Shown here in pieces: positions 8,572 to 17,569 of a stretch of DNA of 64,000 nt. Source of the stretch: an uncultured bacterium (lineage in GTDB: Bacteria; Verrucomicrobiota; Verrucomicrobiia; CAIQCK01); NCBI GenBank assembly GCA_903870275.1, contig CAIQCK010000101.1, forward strand, positions 77,141 to 141,140, written 5' to 3'. The position numbers were made by a program, and so were the translations under genes. Position 1 is the first letter of the stretch. The number at the start of each line of letters is the position of its first letter. The notes beneath the pieces were generated by a model. It was not told the origin of the DNA and did not search any database. It worked only from the letters and a program-made list of their open reading frames with translations.

Positions 8572-10968
8572 ATGAAACATTTCCTCTTCACCATTTTCGT
8601 CGCGCTTTGTTTTGCCCACGCAACGAATGCCGCCGATTTCCACGTCGCCCCCAAAGGCGACGATACCAACACCGGCACGAAAGACAAACCGTTCGCCACT
8701 TTGGAGGCCGCGCGCGACGCCGCGAGGAAAGCGGGCGCGGGACCGCACCGCATCGTTGTGATGCCGGGCGATTATTTTGTGGCGAAGCCGCTGGAACTCG
8801 ACGCACGCGACAATGAACTGACCCTCGAGGCGTCCGAAGCCGGCAAGGTTACGCTCTATGGCGGCACGCTCGTCACCGGCTGGCAGCGCGACGGCGAAAA
8901 GTTCTGGGCCGCGGATCTCCCGGACGTGAAGAACGGCTCGTGGGATTTTCGCGCGCTGGTTGTGAACGGCCGGATGCCGGACCGGGCGCGATTGCCGGAG
9001 ACCGGCACGTTCCTGCACAAGAGCGTGTTCGACGTGCGTTGGCTGTCGTCGGTGGGTGGCGGTTGGGAGAAAAAACCGACGAAGGAAGAGCTGACCACGA
9101 TGCTTTACGACGCGAAGGACATCCCCGCGACGCTCGAACCGAAGAATGCCGAGGTGCGCGTGTATCACATGTGGGATGAGTCGCTCTGCGGCGTCGTGCG
9201 CAACGACACCGAGCAACACATGTTGACCTTCTCCAAGCCGTGCATTTCGCCGCCCGGCGCGTTCGGCGTGAAGAAATACGTGATCTTCAACACCCGCGAA
9301 GGCATGACCCAGCCCGGCCAGTGGTATCTCGACCGCGCCGCCGGCCGCATCGTCTATTGGCCACTGCCCGGCGAGGACATGACAAAGGCCAAGGTCGTCG
9401 CGCCGCGGCTGGAGCGAATCATCCGGATCGCCGGCAACGCGAAACAGTCCGTGGAGAAAATCACAGTGCGAGGTCTCTCGATGCAGGGAACCACCACGCC
9501 GTTGAAGTCCGGTGGATTCGGTGCTTCCGCGTTCGACGCCGCGGCCAGCATGGACCGTGCGCGGCAATGTGTGTTCGAGAAACTGGAGGTGTGCAACGTC
9601 GGCGGCCAGGGCATTGTCGCGCGGCAGGTCACCGACTGCAAAATCACCGACAGCCACATCCACCATATCGGCGCGTGCGGCGTCAAGGGTGAAGGTTCAG
9701 ACACGCTCATCGCCCGCAACCACATCCATCACGTCGGCGTGTATTACCCGAGCGCGGTTGCGCTGTCCGTGTCCACACGCGATTGGGACAAAGGCACGAA
9801 AGGTTTCCACGTTTATCGCAACGAAGTCCACGACGCCCCCTATTCCGGCATCATTGGCGGCGGCGGCGGCCATATTTTCGAGGAAAACCTCATTTATCGC
9901 GTCATGCGTGAGCTGCAAGACGGCGCGGCCATCTATGGCAGCATGTCACGCTGCATCCTGCGCGGGAACATGGTCCGCGACGTCGTGAAGATGGGCGAAG
10001 GCTACGGCATCTCGTCCTACTACCTCGACGAGGGCGCGCAGGACAGCATCATCGAGCGCAACGTCTCCATCGGTGTCGAGCGCCCCATCCACAATCACAT
10101 CGCCTCCAGAACCCTGATTCGTGACAACGTCTTCATCGCCGAGGCCGGCATGACGTTGTCGTTCGAGCGAAGCCGGGACATTACGTTCCAGGGCAACACC
10201 CTCTTCGTCCCCGGCGAACTTCAGATACGCCCGCCGGGCGCCATCAAGGTCTGGACGAACAACGTGGTCTATCGCGGCGGCGTGAACACGAACGGCGCGC
10301 CGCAGGCGTTCACGATCAGCGAGGCCATGCCGCCCACCAAGCCGCCCGCGCGCCGGACCTACTCCGCCGCTGTTGAGCGCGTGGCGCAACCGCCGATCAT
10401 GGACGGCGAGATCGGATGGGATGAATGGCCGCACAAGCTGTTCGACCTGGACCGCGCGCCGTCGCGTTGGAGTGCCACCGGCGCGCCGGTGTTCGCCAAG
10501 CTCGCTTATGACGATCATTGTCTCTACGTCGCCATCAATGCGGTCTCCTTCGACATCACCCAGCTCAGCAAAGGCACGGCCTGGGGCAAGGACGACGGCG
10601 CGGAGGTCTGCATCGCCGGCAAGACGCCCGACGGCAAAGCCGTCACCTTCGTAATCCACGGCTACGCTGGCGGCACGGTAGAAAGCGTCACGCTCGCCGG
10701 CGCGCCCGCCGAGGCGGCCGAAGCGCTGGGCAAGGCCGTCCGCTTCGCCGCCAAGCCGTATGGCAAGACGAAAGGCGATTGGAAGAGCGGCTGTCGCTAC
10801 GAATGGGCCATTCCGTGGGACGCGCTCGGCCTGAAACCCGCGCCGAAGCAGAAGATCGCCTTCAACCTCGGTGTCTTCCGCGCCGAAGACCACGTCTGGC
10901 GCTGCTGGGAAGGCACCCTCGCCCAAAACTGGAAGCTCGAACAGGCGGGGTCGATGCTGTTGAAGTGA
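8572..10968 (+). CDS. Secreted beta-helix protein with CBM9-like domain, tandem paralogue
   Basis: 798 residues, aligning along almost its whole length with the preceding gene: the same F-H-V-A-P-K-G-D-D opening, the same P-F-A-T-L-E-A-A-R-D-A-A-R-K-A-G-A-G block, and the same D-G-E-I-G-W-D-E-W start of a CBM9-like domain near residue 605. ATG 8572 is chosen because GGAG (8562-8565) lies six bases upstream and a signal peptide (residues 1-20, ending A-T-N-A-A) follows; the open frame reaches back into the previous gene but that extension is not homologous. Divergence in the beta-helix turns suggests related but non-identical substrates. Confidence 0.82.
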   Translation: MKHFLFTIFVALCFAHATNAADFHVAPKGDDTNTGTKDKPFATLEAARDAARKAGAGPHRIVVMPGDYFVAKPLELDARDNELTLEASEAGKVTLYGGTLVTGWQRDGEKFWAADLPDVKNGSWDFRALVVNGRMPDRARLPETGTFLHKSVFDVRWLSSVGGGWEKKPTKEELTTMLYDAKDIPATLEPKNAEVRVYHMWDESLCGVVRNDTEQHMLTFSKPCISPPGAFGVKKYVIFNTREGMTQPGQWYLDRAAGRIVYWPLPGEDMTKAKVVAPRLERIIRIAGNAKQSVEKITVRGLSMQGTTTPLKSGGFGASAFDAAASMDRARQCVFEKLEVCNVGGQGIVARQVTDCKITDSHIHHIGACGVKGEGSDTLIARNHIHHVGVYYPSAVALSVSTRDWDKGTKGFHVYRNEVHDAPYSGIIGGGGGHIFEENLIYRVMRELQDGAAIYGSMSRCILRGNMVRDVVKMGEGYGISSYYLDEGAQDSIIERNVSIGVERPIHNHIASRTLIRDNVFIAEAGMTLSFERSRDITFQGNTLFVPGELQIRPPGAIKVWTNNVVYRGGVNTNGAPQAFTISEAMPPTKPPARRTYSAAVERVAQPPIMDGEIGWDEWPHKLFDLDRAPSRWSATGAPVFAKLAYDDHCLYVAINAVSFDITQLSKGTAWGKDDGAEVCIAGKTPDGKAVTFVIHGYAGGTVESVTLAGAPAEAAEALGKAVRFAAKPYGKTKGDWKSGCRYEWAIPWDALGLKPAPKQKIAFNLGVFRAEDHVWRCWEGTLAQNWKLEQAGSMLLK

Positions 10969-10977
10969 AGAAACCCG

Positions 10978-12624
10978 ATGATCAAGCATGACCAATCCAG
11001 TCAGCGCACAGAAAGCAACTCTCCCACGACAGACGTCTCTCGCCGCACCGTGTTGAAGTTGGGGGCTGCCGGACTGGCCGGCTTCGTGCTTCCATCCGTC
11101 TCGCCGGCTGATGAAAAGGCCGGTGCCAACGCCGGCCCGGCGCGACACGCAAAGCTGACGGGACTTCTACAGAACGAGGACTGCACAGACTTCTTCTACT
11201 ATCAGGACTTTCCGGCTGGGAAGGCCGGCGAGATTGTGGATCGCTACGTTGACGTGTTGGCCGGTGCCGGTGTGAGCGTCCTGTTGTGCAACACGAACGC
11301 GCGGCGAACGAATTATCGCAGCAAGGTGTGGGAAGCCTTCTGGGATGGCTACGACCCCAGCGGTCCTCACGACCAGCCGTTCCTTGCAGCCGTTCTACCG
11401 GCACAGCGCAAGAGTTACCGAAAGCTCATCGGCAACATGCTCGAAGTCCACAAGCAAGGAATAGACTATCCCGCGCGCGTCATTCAGCGTTGCCGCCATC
11501 ACGGCATCTCTCCGTGGATTTCGCTGCGGATGAATGATGTTCACGAGAACAACAACCTCGATCACCCGTTTCACAGTGCGCTTTGGCGGAAGCCCGAGCT
11601 TTTCCGGCAGGGACATCCGGGCTACTTCGCCCGTGCGTTGGACTACGCCCATCCCCAAGTGCGGGACCATTACAAAGCACTGATCGCCGAAACTCTTGAA
11701 CGTTACGATCTCGACGGTTTGGAACTGGATTTCCTGCGCGAGCCTTATCTCTTCAGCAAGGGCAAGGAACAGGAGGGACGGCAGATCCTGACCGAGTGGC
11801 TGAGGGGCATCCGGACGCTGGCCAACGATGCCGCCAAGCGTTGCGGCCACACCGTGAAGCTGGGTGTTCGGGTTCCTTCCTGTCCCGACACTGCGCTTGG
11901 CCTGGGACTCGATGCCCCGGCTTGGGTGAAGGAGGGCATGGTCGACCTTGTGGTGGCCGCGCCACGCTGGGCAACGCTGGAGTTCGCCATGCCGCTGGGA
12001 AAGTGGCGTGAACTTGTCGGAGATCGCGTGACGCTCGCAGGAGGTTTGGAAGTGCTCTATCGTCCCAATCCTGCCGCGCCACAGCGCCCGGTCACCCGTG
12101 AAGAGGCAACCGGCGCGGCCGCAGCCGTCCTGTCGGGCGGAGCCGATGTGGTTTACCTCTTCAACTATTTCCAGCACGGCCGCCCGATTCCCGAGTATCA
12201 ACGCATGCTGAAGTCGTTTTCGTCCTTGGAGGAACTCCTGAAATTGCCTCGACGTCACGCGGTGACGTTCCGCGACGTCACACTTCCCGGCGAGAGCTAC
12301 CGCGCCCCTCTGCCAGCCAGCGGAACACAACTCTCTTTCGCCCTACCGTTGGGACCTACGCCCTCAGCCGGCTGGCAGGCTGAGGCGACAATCGAGGTTG
12401 CCGCTCGGCGTACAGACGACACACCTCCGACCGTTTCCATCAACGGCGTCGCGGCCAGGCTCCGAAGCAACGACGTAACGAAAAACGGGAACCGTCTATT
12501 GACCTATCAGTTCCCCCTGACGGCTCTGCCCGGCAAGAACCGCGACACCATTACCGTCGCGACAGCGGCCAATGACCCCGTCAAAGTCCTGCGGGTGGAA
12601 GTGAGTCTGTGCCCCGGAAGTTGA
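10978..12624 (+). CDS. Tat-exported GHL10-like TIM-barrel glycosidase
   Basis: 548 residues. The N-terminus carries a twin-arginine signal (S-R-R-T-V-L-K-L-G, then a hydrophobic stretch to about residue 45). The central region follows glycosyl hydrolase-like family 10 (GHL10/DUF187-type) barrels: W-I-S-L-R-M-N-D on one strand and Y-D-L-D-G-L-E-L-D-F near residues 242-251, where the acidic residues are the likely active site. The last ~110 residues look like a beta-sandwich. It starts 9 bp after the previous stop and ends 3 bp before the next gene, so it sits in an operon with a second GHL10-like protein. The linkage it cuts is unknown. Confidence 0.72.
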   Translation: MIKHDQSSQRTESNSPTTDVSRRTVLKLGAAGLAGFVLPSVSPADEKAGANAGPARHAKLTGLLQNEDCTDFFYYQDFPAGKAGEIVDRYVDVLAGAGVSVLLCNTNARRTNYRSKVWEAFWDGYDPSGPHDQPFLAAVLPAQRKSYRKLIGNMLEVHKQGIDYPARVIQRCRHHGISPWISLRMNDVHENNNLDHPFHSALWRKPELFRQGHPGYFARALDYAHPQVRDHYKALIAETLERYDLDGLELDFLREPYLFSKGKEQEGRQILTEWLRGIRTLANDAAKRCGHTVKLGVRVPSCPDTALGLGLDAPAWVKEGMVDLVVAAPRWATLEFAMPLGKWRELVGDRVTLAGGLEVLYRPNPAAPQRPVTREEATGAAAAVLSGGADVVYLFNYFQHGRPIPEYQRMLKSFSSLEELLKLPRRHAVTFRDVTLPGESYRAPLPASGTQLSFALPLGPTPSAGWQAEATIEVAARRTDDTPPTVSINGVAARLRSNDVTKNGNRLLTYQFPLTALPGKNRDTITVATAANDPVKVLRVEVSLCPGS

Positions 12625-12627
12625 CAC

Positions 12628-14196
12628 ATGAACTCTTCATCCTTTCGGTCCGTCAGCCGAGTAATGCTCAGAGGGGCGCTGGCGGTCGCGGTCTCGCTTG
12701 CGCCCGCCACCCAAGCCGAGCCTTACCACAAGACCTCGGACGCGGTGGGCTACAAGTGCATCTTCAACCATGAGCTGTTGATCGTCTGCGGCAACAAGAC
12801 CAACAGCGCGCAATACATCCAGGCGTTTGTCGAGAAGCTGAAGGACACAGACGTGGATGCAGTGATGTGCTGCCCCACGATGTGGCGCACGAACCTGTTC
12901 CCGTCGGATGTGGACCCGACGTGGAAGAAATACCGGCCGGAGCAGCCGCTGAGCAAGTTCCGGTCGTACGATTACATCATGCGCTACCTGCACGCGGGCG
13001 GCGACCCGGTGAAGGACACGCTCGAAGCCTGCCGGAAATGCGGAAAGGATTTCTTCATCTCCTACCGCATGAACGACCACCATTACGTGACCGATCTCAC
13101 ATGGCCCAGCCACAACGCCATCTGGCGCGAGCATCCCGAGTATTGGCTGGGGGATTCGGACACGTCGCCCTACACGAAGAAGGACAACGTCCGGGTCTTC
13201 AACTACCTGCTGCCGCCGGTGCGCGACTACTACTTCGCGATTCTTCAGGAGCTTTGCACGAAATACGACGTGGACGGCGTCGAATTGGATTTCCAACGCT
13301 TCCCCAAGTTCTTCCCCAGCGACAAGCTCGACGAAGGCGCCCGCGTGATGACCGCGTTCGTCAAGCGGATCAAGGAAATGATGGACCGCATCGGACGCGA
13401 GCGCGGCAAGTCGCTGAAACTCTGCGTGCGTGTGCCCGAGACGCCTGCCAAATGTCGGGAGGCCGGGTTGGATGTGCCCGGATGGGACGCGGCGGGCCTC
13501 GTGGAGATGATCAACATCTCGTCTTCCTACATCCACACCATGGAACTGGACATCGAGGGATTCCGCACGAAGACGAAGCGCGCGAAGCTTTACGGCGAAA
13601 TGAACTACGTGACGTATCAGAACAGCAAGGTGAGCAAGTTCGCCCGCCGCTACACGACCATCGAAATCTACCGGGCGTCGGCCCTGAATTTCTTCCACCG
13701 CGGCGCGGACGGTCTGAGCCTGTTCAACTACGACTACGTCCCCGAAAAGCAGCGGCTACCCATGACCGGGGGACTTAAGCGGATCACGGACGTGGAGTTT
13801 CTCAAGACCCAGCCCAAGGACTACGTCGTTTACAGCGGCTTCGGCACCCTTCCCGCCACCAACGAGAAGACGCTCGGTTTGATTATCCCTGACAACACGG
13901 CCCAAGCGCGATTCGCGCGGGCCGTGCTGCGCGTCGAAACGAGGAAGAGTTGCGCGGACCTGCAGATCGCCGTCCAACTCAACGGCAAGCCGCTGGAGCC
14001 TGTCCAGCATGAGGGCACCGAACTGTTTCCGCCCCTCGCAAAAAATGAGGGCTATGCGGCAAGCGACACGCTCAAGTTCTACGCGGTTCCGCTCGACCTG
14101 CTGGTCCTCGGCAGCAACAAAGTGGAGATGAAGAATCTCGACAGGAAGAAAGGCTCCTGTCAGTTCGTCTCGCTGGAGATCGCGCTGTATCGCTGA
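12628..14196 (+). CDS. Secreted GHL10-like TIM-barrel glycosidase, paralogue of the upstream gene
   Basis: 522 residues with a Sec-type signal peptide (residues 10-30, A-T-Q-A). The barrel repeats motifs of the preceding protein: F-I-S-Y-R-M-N-D-H-H, Y-D-V-D-G-V-E-L-D-F-Q-R near residues 212-222, L-C-V-R-V-P-E and F-F-H-R-G-A-D-G-L-S-L-F-N-Y. A short beta-domain closes the C-terminus. The two paralogues use different export routes (Tat upstream, Sec here), which may mean that one folds or binds a cofactor before export. Translation is probably coupled: the ATG begins 3 bp after the upstream TGA. Confidence 0.72.
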   Translation: MNSSSFRSVSRVMLRGALAVAVSLAPATQAEPYHKTSDAVGYKCIFNHELLIVCGNKTNSAQYIQAFVEKLKDTDVDAVMCCPTMWRTNLFPSDVDPTWKKYRPEQPLSKFRSYDYIMRYLHAGGDPVKDTLEACRKCGKDFFISYRMNDHHYVTDLTWPSHNAIWREHPEYWLGDSDTSPYTKKDNVRVFNYLLPPVRDYYFAILQELCTKYDVDGVELDFQRFPKFFPSDKLDEGARVMTAFVKRIKEMMDRIGRERGKSLKLCVRVPETPAKCREAGLDVPGWDAAGLVEMINISSSYIHTMELDIEGFRTKTKRAKLYGEMNYVTYQNSKVSKFARRYTTIEIYRASALNFFHRGADGLSLFNYDYVPEKQRLPMTGGLKRITDVEFLKTQPKDYVVYSGFGTLPATNEKTLGLIIPDNTAQARFARAVLRVETRKSCADLQIAVQLNGKPLEPVQHEGTELFPPLAKNEGYAASDTLKFYAVPLDLLVLGSNKVEMKNLDRKKGSCQFVSLEIALYR

Positions 14197-14321
14197 CCCT
14201 TCACACGTCGCCGAGGATCAAATGCTGAATCGGCAGTCGGAGATCTCGAGAGGGCGAAGAGGTGGGCAATCAGCGACCGCTTCTCCTCTTGTAATCTCCT
14301 TCACAACGCCTCAAGGAAGGT

Positions 14322-15827
14322 TCAAGCGGAATAACGTAAAATCCGTAGCGACCGTTTGGGAAGCTGCCATCGTTTCGCGGGTGCGGCTGCGAGGTCATCC
14401 ACAGGGACATACGCATTGGCCGTCTCGACCTGTTGGGACGATTGGCCATAGTTTGCCAAGACCAAGTGCAGGTCACGATTGGCAAAGGCGGAAGCCACAC
14501 AGTCTTTTGGCAGAGGCGTGGCGAACAAGTCCGAGTCGCCGATCTCCAGATACGCCCAGGTTCCATCTTCCACCAGCGGCAGATACTGCTTGAGCCAACG
14601 GGCGTGGGCTGGCCGCATCTCAGCGTTGGGCGGAATCGGATCCCAACCGCCGTAGATGTAGGGGCCGTTCGGATGTGCCTGGTAGTATTCCCATGCCTTT
14701 CGGTAAAACCCTTTTTCTTGCACTCCCGGCAGACGAGGAATGGGAATCACGGCTCGTTCTCCGGTCAGCGGCCGGCCGCCCTGCAGCAAAGGGAATTGCA
14801 TGTAGGGAATCGAGTGCAGGAAGTGTTCGCTTTCGCCCTCGACCCTGGCGGAGGTCCCTTGGATGCAGGGAACAACGTAAGGCGTATGGTTCTTTGTCGC
14901 CTGGCGCAAGCCGTCGGCATTCTCGACGTTCTCACCCACCCAGAGATAGTCATAGACCTTGAGCCCGCCCGTCAGAGGTTCATTGGCACGATCCGCGTGC
15001 ATCTTGTAGATGCCGCCACGTCGTTTCACCTCCGAGTAGATGAGATACAGGAGATCGGTCACCGCGCCGTCATACTGAGGCGTTTCCTTGAACGCGACGG
15101 TCTCGTCCTGAGCAGGCTCCTTGATTCGCTTCGCTGCGTTGGGAACATACCCCCAGTCGTTGTAGAGGCCGTCGAGTTCATAGTCTTCGAGGATCTGCAC
15201 CATGCGCGGCAGGAAATAGGCGCGCCAACCGGGACTGGCCGGCGAGCATCGCGGCAAATCCCACCAGCCGCCGATCGCATCATTGGGGCGCGACCATTCC
15301 TTACGATAATCCGGATCGTGGCCGGCAAAATATCCACTCGATGCATAGGCAAGAATCTTCATGCCGCGCTTGTGGACCATCGCCACAAAACGGCGGAATC
15401 CCTTCGGATTGACAGCCGTCAACTTGTTGCCTCCGAAGAGTCCATAGCGATCGTTCCACTCGTCCATCACATGAATCAATTGGATTCCATGGTCCTTCAA
15501 CCGGTCCAATTCCTGTTCGTCGTATTCGCCGGGCTCCCACGGTTTGCGGCTGGGATACTCGCCCATGTTGTAAACGCATTGAGCGGGCAAATAATCGGTA
15601 ATCAGGTGCTTGCGTAGGCACTGGCGAATCTTCTGCGTGCAGATGCCAACGTGCGTGAGGCGCCGCCGGTGGTCCTCCGCCGTGTAGCGGGCGAGGATCG
15701 CCGGCGTCCTAGATGCACCGCCGGCGGTTTTCGCCGCGGGCGGGTCGGCGGCTTGGATGGTGCCGACTGGGAGGGAAATGGCGGCGGCTGCCGTGGTGCC
15801 CGTTTTGAGGAATTGTCGCCTGTTCAT
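14322..15827 (-). CDS. Tat-exported TIM-barrel protein of unknown specificity
   Basis: 501 residues. The start at 15827 is set by the twin-arginine signal N-R-R-Q-F-L-K-T-G and by AGGAG a few bases upstream on this strand; the open frame extends further but without these. The protein has H-V-M-D-E-W-N-D-R-Y-G-L-F, A-Y-A-S-S-G-Y-F and Y-E-L-D-G-L-Y-N-D-W-G-Y strands, the pattern of (beta/alpha)8 glycosidase-like folds with acidic residues at strand ends. I cannot assign a CAZy family. It is divergent from the PL7 lyase gene and faces the GHL10-like operon tail-to-tail, with 125 bp between without an obvious terminator hairpin. Confidence 0.68.
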   Translation of the reverse strand: MNRRQFLKTGTTAAAAISLPVGTIQAADPPAAKTAGGASRTPAILARYTAEDHRRRLTHVGICTQKIRQCLRKHLITDYLPAQCVYNMGEYPSRKPWEPGEYDEQELDRLKDHGIQLIHVMDEWNDRYGLFGGNKLTAVNPKGFRRFVAMVHKRGMKILAYASSGYFAGHDPDYRKEWSRPNDAIGGWWDLPRCSPASPGWRAYFLPRMVQILEDYELDGLYNDWGYVPNAAKRIKEPAQDETVAFKETPQYDGAVTDLLYLIYSEVKRRGGIYKMHADRANEPLTGGLKVYDYLWVGENVENADGLRQATKNHTPYVVPCIQGTSARVEGESEHFLHSIPYMQFPLLQGGRPLTGERAVIPIPRLPGVQEKGFYRKAWEYYQAHPNGPYIYGGWDPIPPNAEMRPAHARWLKQYLPLVEDGTWAYLEIGDSDLFATPLPKDCVASAFANRDLHLVLANYGQSSQQVETANAYVPVDDLAAAPAKRWQLPKRSLRILRYSA

Positions 15828-15848
15828 GATAGACTCCTGATGGTTGAG

Positions 15849-15877
15849 ATCATTCCGGGATGGCACTTTGGTGTCAA
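15849..15877 (-). promoter_or_regulatory. Sigma-70-like promoter for the Tat-exported TIM-barrel gene
   Basis: On the minus strand a perfect TTGACA (complement of 15872-15877) is followed after exactly 17 bp by AATGAT (complement of 15849-15854). Transcription would start near 15842, leaving a short leader with the AGGAG site. It lies in the 118-bp divergent region shared with the PL7 gene. Confidence 0.6.
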
Positions 15878-15910
15878 GCGTCCGGCACCGCAGGTTCCCG
15901 GCTGTTGCTC

Positions 15911-15938
15911 TTGCCAACAAGTTACGAGTCGTTAGACT
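15911..15938 (+). promoter_or_regulatory. Predicted promoter of the PL7 lyase, -10 seven bases before ATG
   Basis: TTGCCA (15911-15916) and TAGACT (15933-15938) are separated by 16 bp. Only seven bases lie between the -10 and ATG 15946, and no ribosome binding site is present, so the mRNA would begin at or next to the start codon. The geometry matches the other leaderless promoters in the window. Confidence 0.5.
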
Positions 15939-15945
15939 GCCGCCA

Positions 15946-16656
15946 ATGTCCAAACATGCCATTGCGATGACTAAAACCTGGCTTCTTGTTCTTGCGGCGT
16001 TTCTCATTCTCTGCAGCGACCCAGCTTATTCGGCAGACTCCGCGCCTGCGCGTGCTTTTGATCTCCAGAACTGGAAGCTGCAGATTCCGGGGCCGAAGGA
16101 GATCAAGAAGCTCCAGGGGTATTCCTCTGATTACTTCCATCTGAATGCGACGAAGGAAATGTGCTTCTGCCTCGACGCCGCCGAAAAAGGCGCGACGCCG
16201 AACGCGAAATATGTCCGTTCGGAGTTGCGCCATCTGCCGAACTGGAAGACCGGTGAGACGCATTCCATGTCGGGAGAGTTTCGCGCGGTCTCCAAGCTCA
16301 CGCCGGACAAGGTGACCGCGCTGCAAATCCACGGCATCACGGAGGACGGCCAGGACGCGCCGCCGTTGTTGCGGATCGCGGTGAATCGCGGCGATTTGGT
16401 CGCGGCCCTCAAGACCGACAACGAGGGCGACAGCAAGACGGAGTTTGTCGTGCTGAAGAAACAGCTCGGCGAGGGTTGGGTGAAGGTGGACATCGCGGTG
16501 AAGCACAAGGAGCTGAGCATCTCGGTGGACAATCAGTTAAAACTGACGCGGAGCCTCGCGTTCTGGAAATTCGACAACTATTTCAAGGCCGGCTGCTATC
16601 CGCAGGCCACGCAAGGCACGGCGGAGGTCATGTTCCGCAAGTTGCGCGCGGAGTGA
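15946..16656 (+). CDS. Secreted polysaccharide lyase family 7 (alginate lyase)
   Basis: 236 residues: a signal peptide (hydrophobic core about residues 10-25) followed by a single PL7 jelly-roll domain of normal size. All three PL7 signature regions are present: R-S-E-L-R at residues 91-95, Q-I-H at 127-129 with the catalytic His129, and Y-F-K-A-G-C-Y-P-Q at 212-220 with the catalytic Tyr218. PL7 enzymes cleave alginate or related polyuronates by beta-elimination, giving unsaturated oligosaccharides that become 4-deoxy-L-erythro-5-hexoseulose uronate. ATG 15946 fits the promoter; ATG 15967 is a possible internal start. This is the clearest substrate clue in the window. Cys217 and Pro219 sit in a motif that more often reads G-V-Y-N-Q. 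Confidence 0.9.
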   Translation: MSKHAIAMTKTWLLVLAAFLILCSDPAYSADSAPARAFDLQNWKLQIPGPKEIKKLQGYSSDYFHLNATKEMCFCLDAAEKGATPNAKYVRSELRHLPNWKTGETHSMSGEFRAVSKLTPDKVTALQIHGITEDGQDAPPLLRIAVNRGDLVAALKTDNEGDSKTEFVVLKKQLGEGWVKVDIAVKHKELSISVDNQLKLTRSLAFWKFDNYFKAGCYPQATQGTAEVMFRKLRAE

Positions 16657-16675
16657 CCCTTCCACCCAGCCAGAC

Positions 16676-16721
16676 TTCGGCGGGCCGGGCTGCCAGGTCT
16701 GCCCCGAACACCCCCGCCGAA
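16676..16721 (+). terminator. Inverted repeat after the PL7 gene, possible terminator
   Basis: TTCGGCGGG (16676-16684) and CCCGCCGAA (16713-16721) form a 9-bp GC-rich stem beginning 20 bp after the PL7 stop. No T-run follows, so a factor-independent terminator is uncertain; it may instead protect the mRNA end. Confidence 0.35.
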
Positions 16722-16745
16722 CCGCCGGCAGACAAGTAGCAGTTT

Positions 16746-16778
16746 TCTCTTGAGTTCAAGAGATTTATGCTATATATT
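16746..16778 (+). promoter_or_regulatory. Palindrome overlapping a strong promoter-like sequence with no evident gene
   Basis: TCTCTTGA and TCAAGAGA (16746-16753, 16756-16763) form an 8-bp perfect inverted repeat with a 2-bp centre. It overlaps TTGAGT (16750-16755), which lies 17 bp before TATATT (16773-16778). This looks like a promoter under operator control. The frame starting at ATG 16788 downstream runs into the direct repeats and has no recognisable product. Confidence 0.4.
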
Positions 16779-17006
16779 CCCGCCACAATGAAAGGCCATG
16801 TCATGCCGGCGCGAAGAGGGCCGCCGGAGACCGGCAACTGGCGGGGAAAAACTATCCACGGACTACAGGGCAACGGACGGACGGCAACTGCCCGCGGGTT
16901 GCGCGGAAACGCTCAAAGAGGCGGCAGGCGGTTGCCCTTCGCAAGGCTCAGTCCCACCAGCCGGCCAATGGCGGGCAGGTCATCCGTCGGGCCGGTCGAT
17001 TGCGTG
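16779..17006. other. Intergenic stretch, no supported gene
   Basis: Open frames cross this region but their translations are arginine- and glycine-rich without domains, as expected of high-GC noncoding DNA. I see nothing functional between the promoter-like palindrome and the direct repeats. Confidence 0.5.
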
Positions 17007-17217
17007 CTTTTTGCGAAACGAAGCCAAATGATGGGTATGGCCGGCGAGAGAAAAACACTGTTTTCCCATTGGAAAACAGGAGTTTTGGTGTGCGGAGACC
17101 ATAAAATCGAAAAGCCGTTTTTGCGAAACGAAGCCAAATCAAAGGAGGGCGTGCGCGCTACGGCCGGCCCGGCGGGACGCCTCGCCCTACCCCGGGAAAT
17201 CATCGCCGGCATCCGCC
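17007..17217. repeat. Direct repeat unit 1 (~211 bp) with internal hairpin
   Basis: This unit and the one at 17245-17454 match over nearly their full length, at a period of 237-238 bp. Each holds two copies of a 22-bp block beginning TTTTTGCGAAACG (17008-17029 and 17118-17139 here) and a perfect hairpin CTGTTTTCC-CATT-GGAAAACAG (17058-17079). The 3' part is a GC-rich tract containing GGCCGGCCCGGCGGGACG. It appears to be a dispersed noncoding repeat; open frames through it are chance. Confidence 0.85.
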
Positions 17218-17244
17218 CTACAAGGATACCCTGCCCAATCTGTT

Positions 17245-17454
17245 CTTTTTGCGAAACGAAGCCAAATGATGGGCATGGTCAGCGAGGGAAAAACACTGTT
17301 TTCCCATTGGAAAACAGGAGTTTCGGTGCGCGGAAACCATGAAATCGAAAAGCCGTTTTTGCGAAACGAAGCCAAATCAAAAGAGGGCGTGCGCGCTACG
17401 GCCGGCCCGGCGGGACGCCTCGCCCTACCCCGGAAAACATCGCCGGCATCCGCC
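17245..17454. repeat. Direct repeat unit 2 (~210 bp) with internal hairpin
   Basis: The second copy carries the 22-bp block at 17246-17267 and 17356-17377 and the hairpin at 17296-17317. It differs from unit 1 by scattered substitutions and one net base deletion. A 27-bp spacer separates the two units. Confidence 0.85.
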
Positions 17455-17486
17455 TTCAATGGACCAAGAGTATACCGAAGTCGCGC

Positions 17487-17514
17487 TTGCCACGGGCGAG
17501 ACGACTGCTACACT
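17487..17514 (+). promoter_or_regulatory. Possible promoter of the oxidoreductase gene
   Basis: TTGCCA (17487-17492) and TACACT (17509-17514) lie 16 bp apart, about 55 bp before the ATG, which has its own AAAGGAG site. It begins just beyond the second direct repeat. Confidence 0.35.
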
Positions 17515-17569
17515 TGCGGCCAGCGTTCGAACACACCATCGTTCCCGTTGTTTTGCAAAGGAGCCGAAC

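Noticed and set aside
16767-17342. Open frame of 191 codons after a good promoter
   Set aside because: Most of its length is the direct repeat; both repeat units yield similar peptides and the rest is low-complexity, so it is not credible as a gene.
17007-17454. CRISPR array or insertion sequence
   Set aside because: Repeats are ~210 bp, contain no transposase frame and no target-site duplication, and do not alternate with unique spacers.
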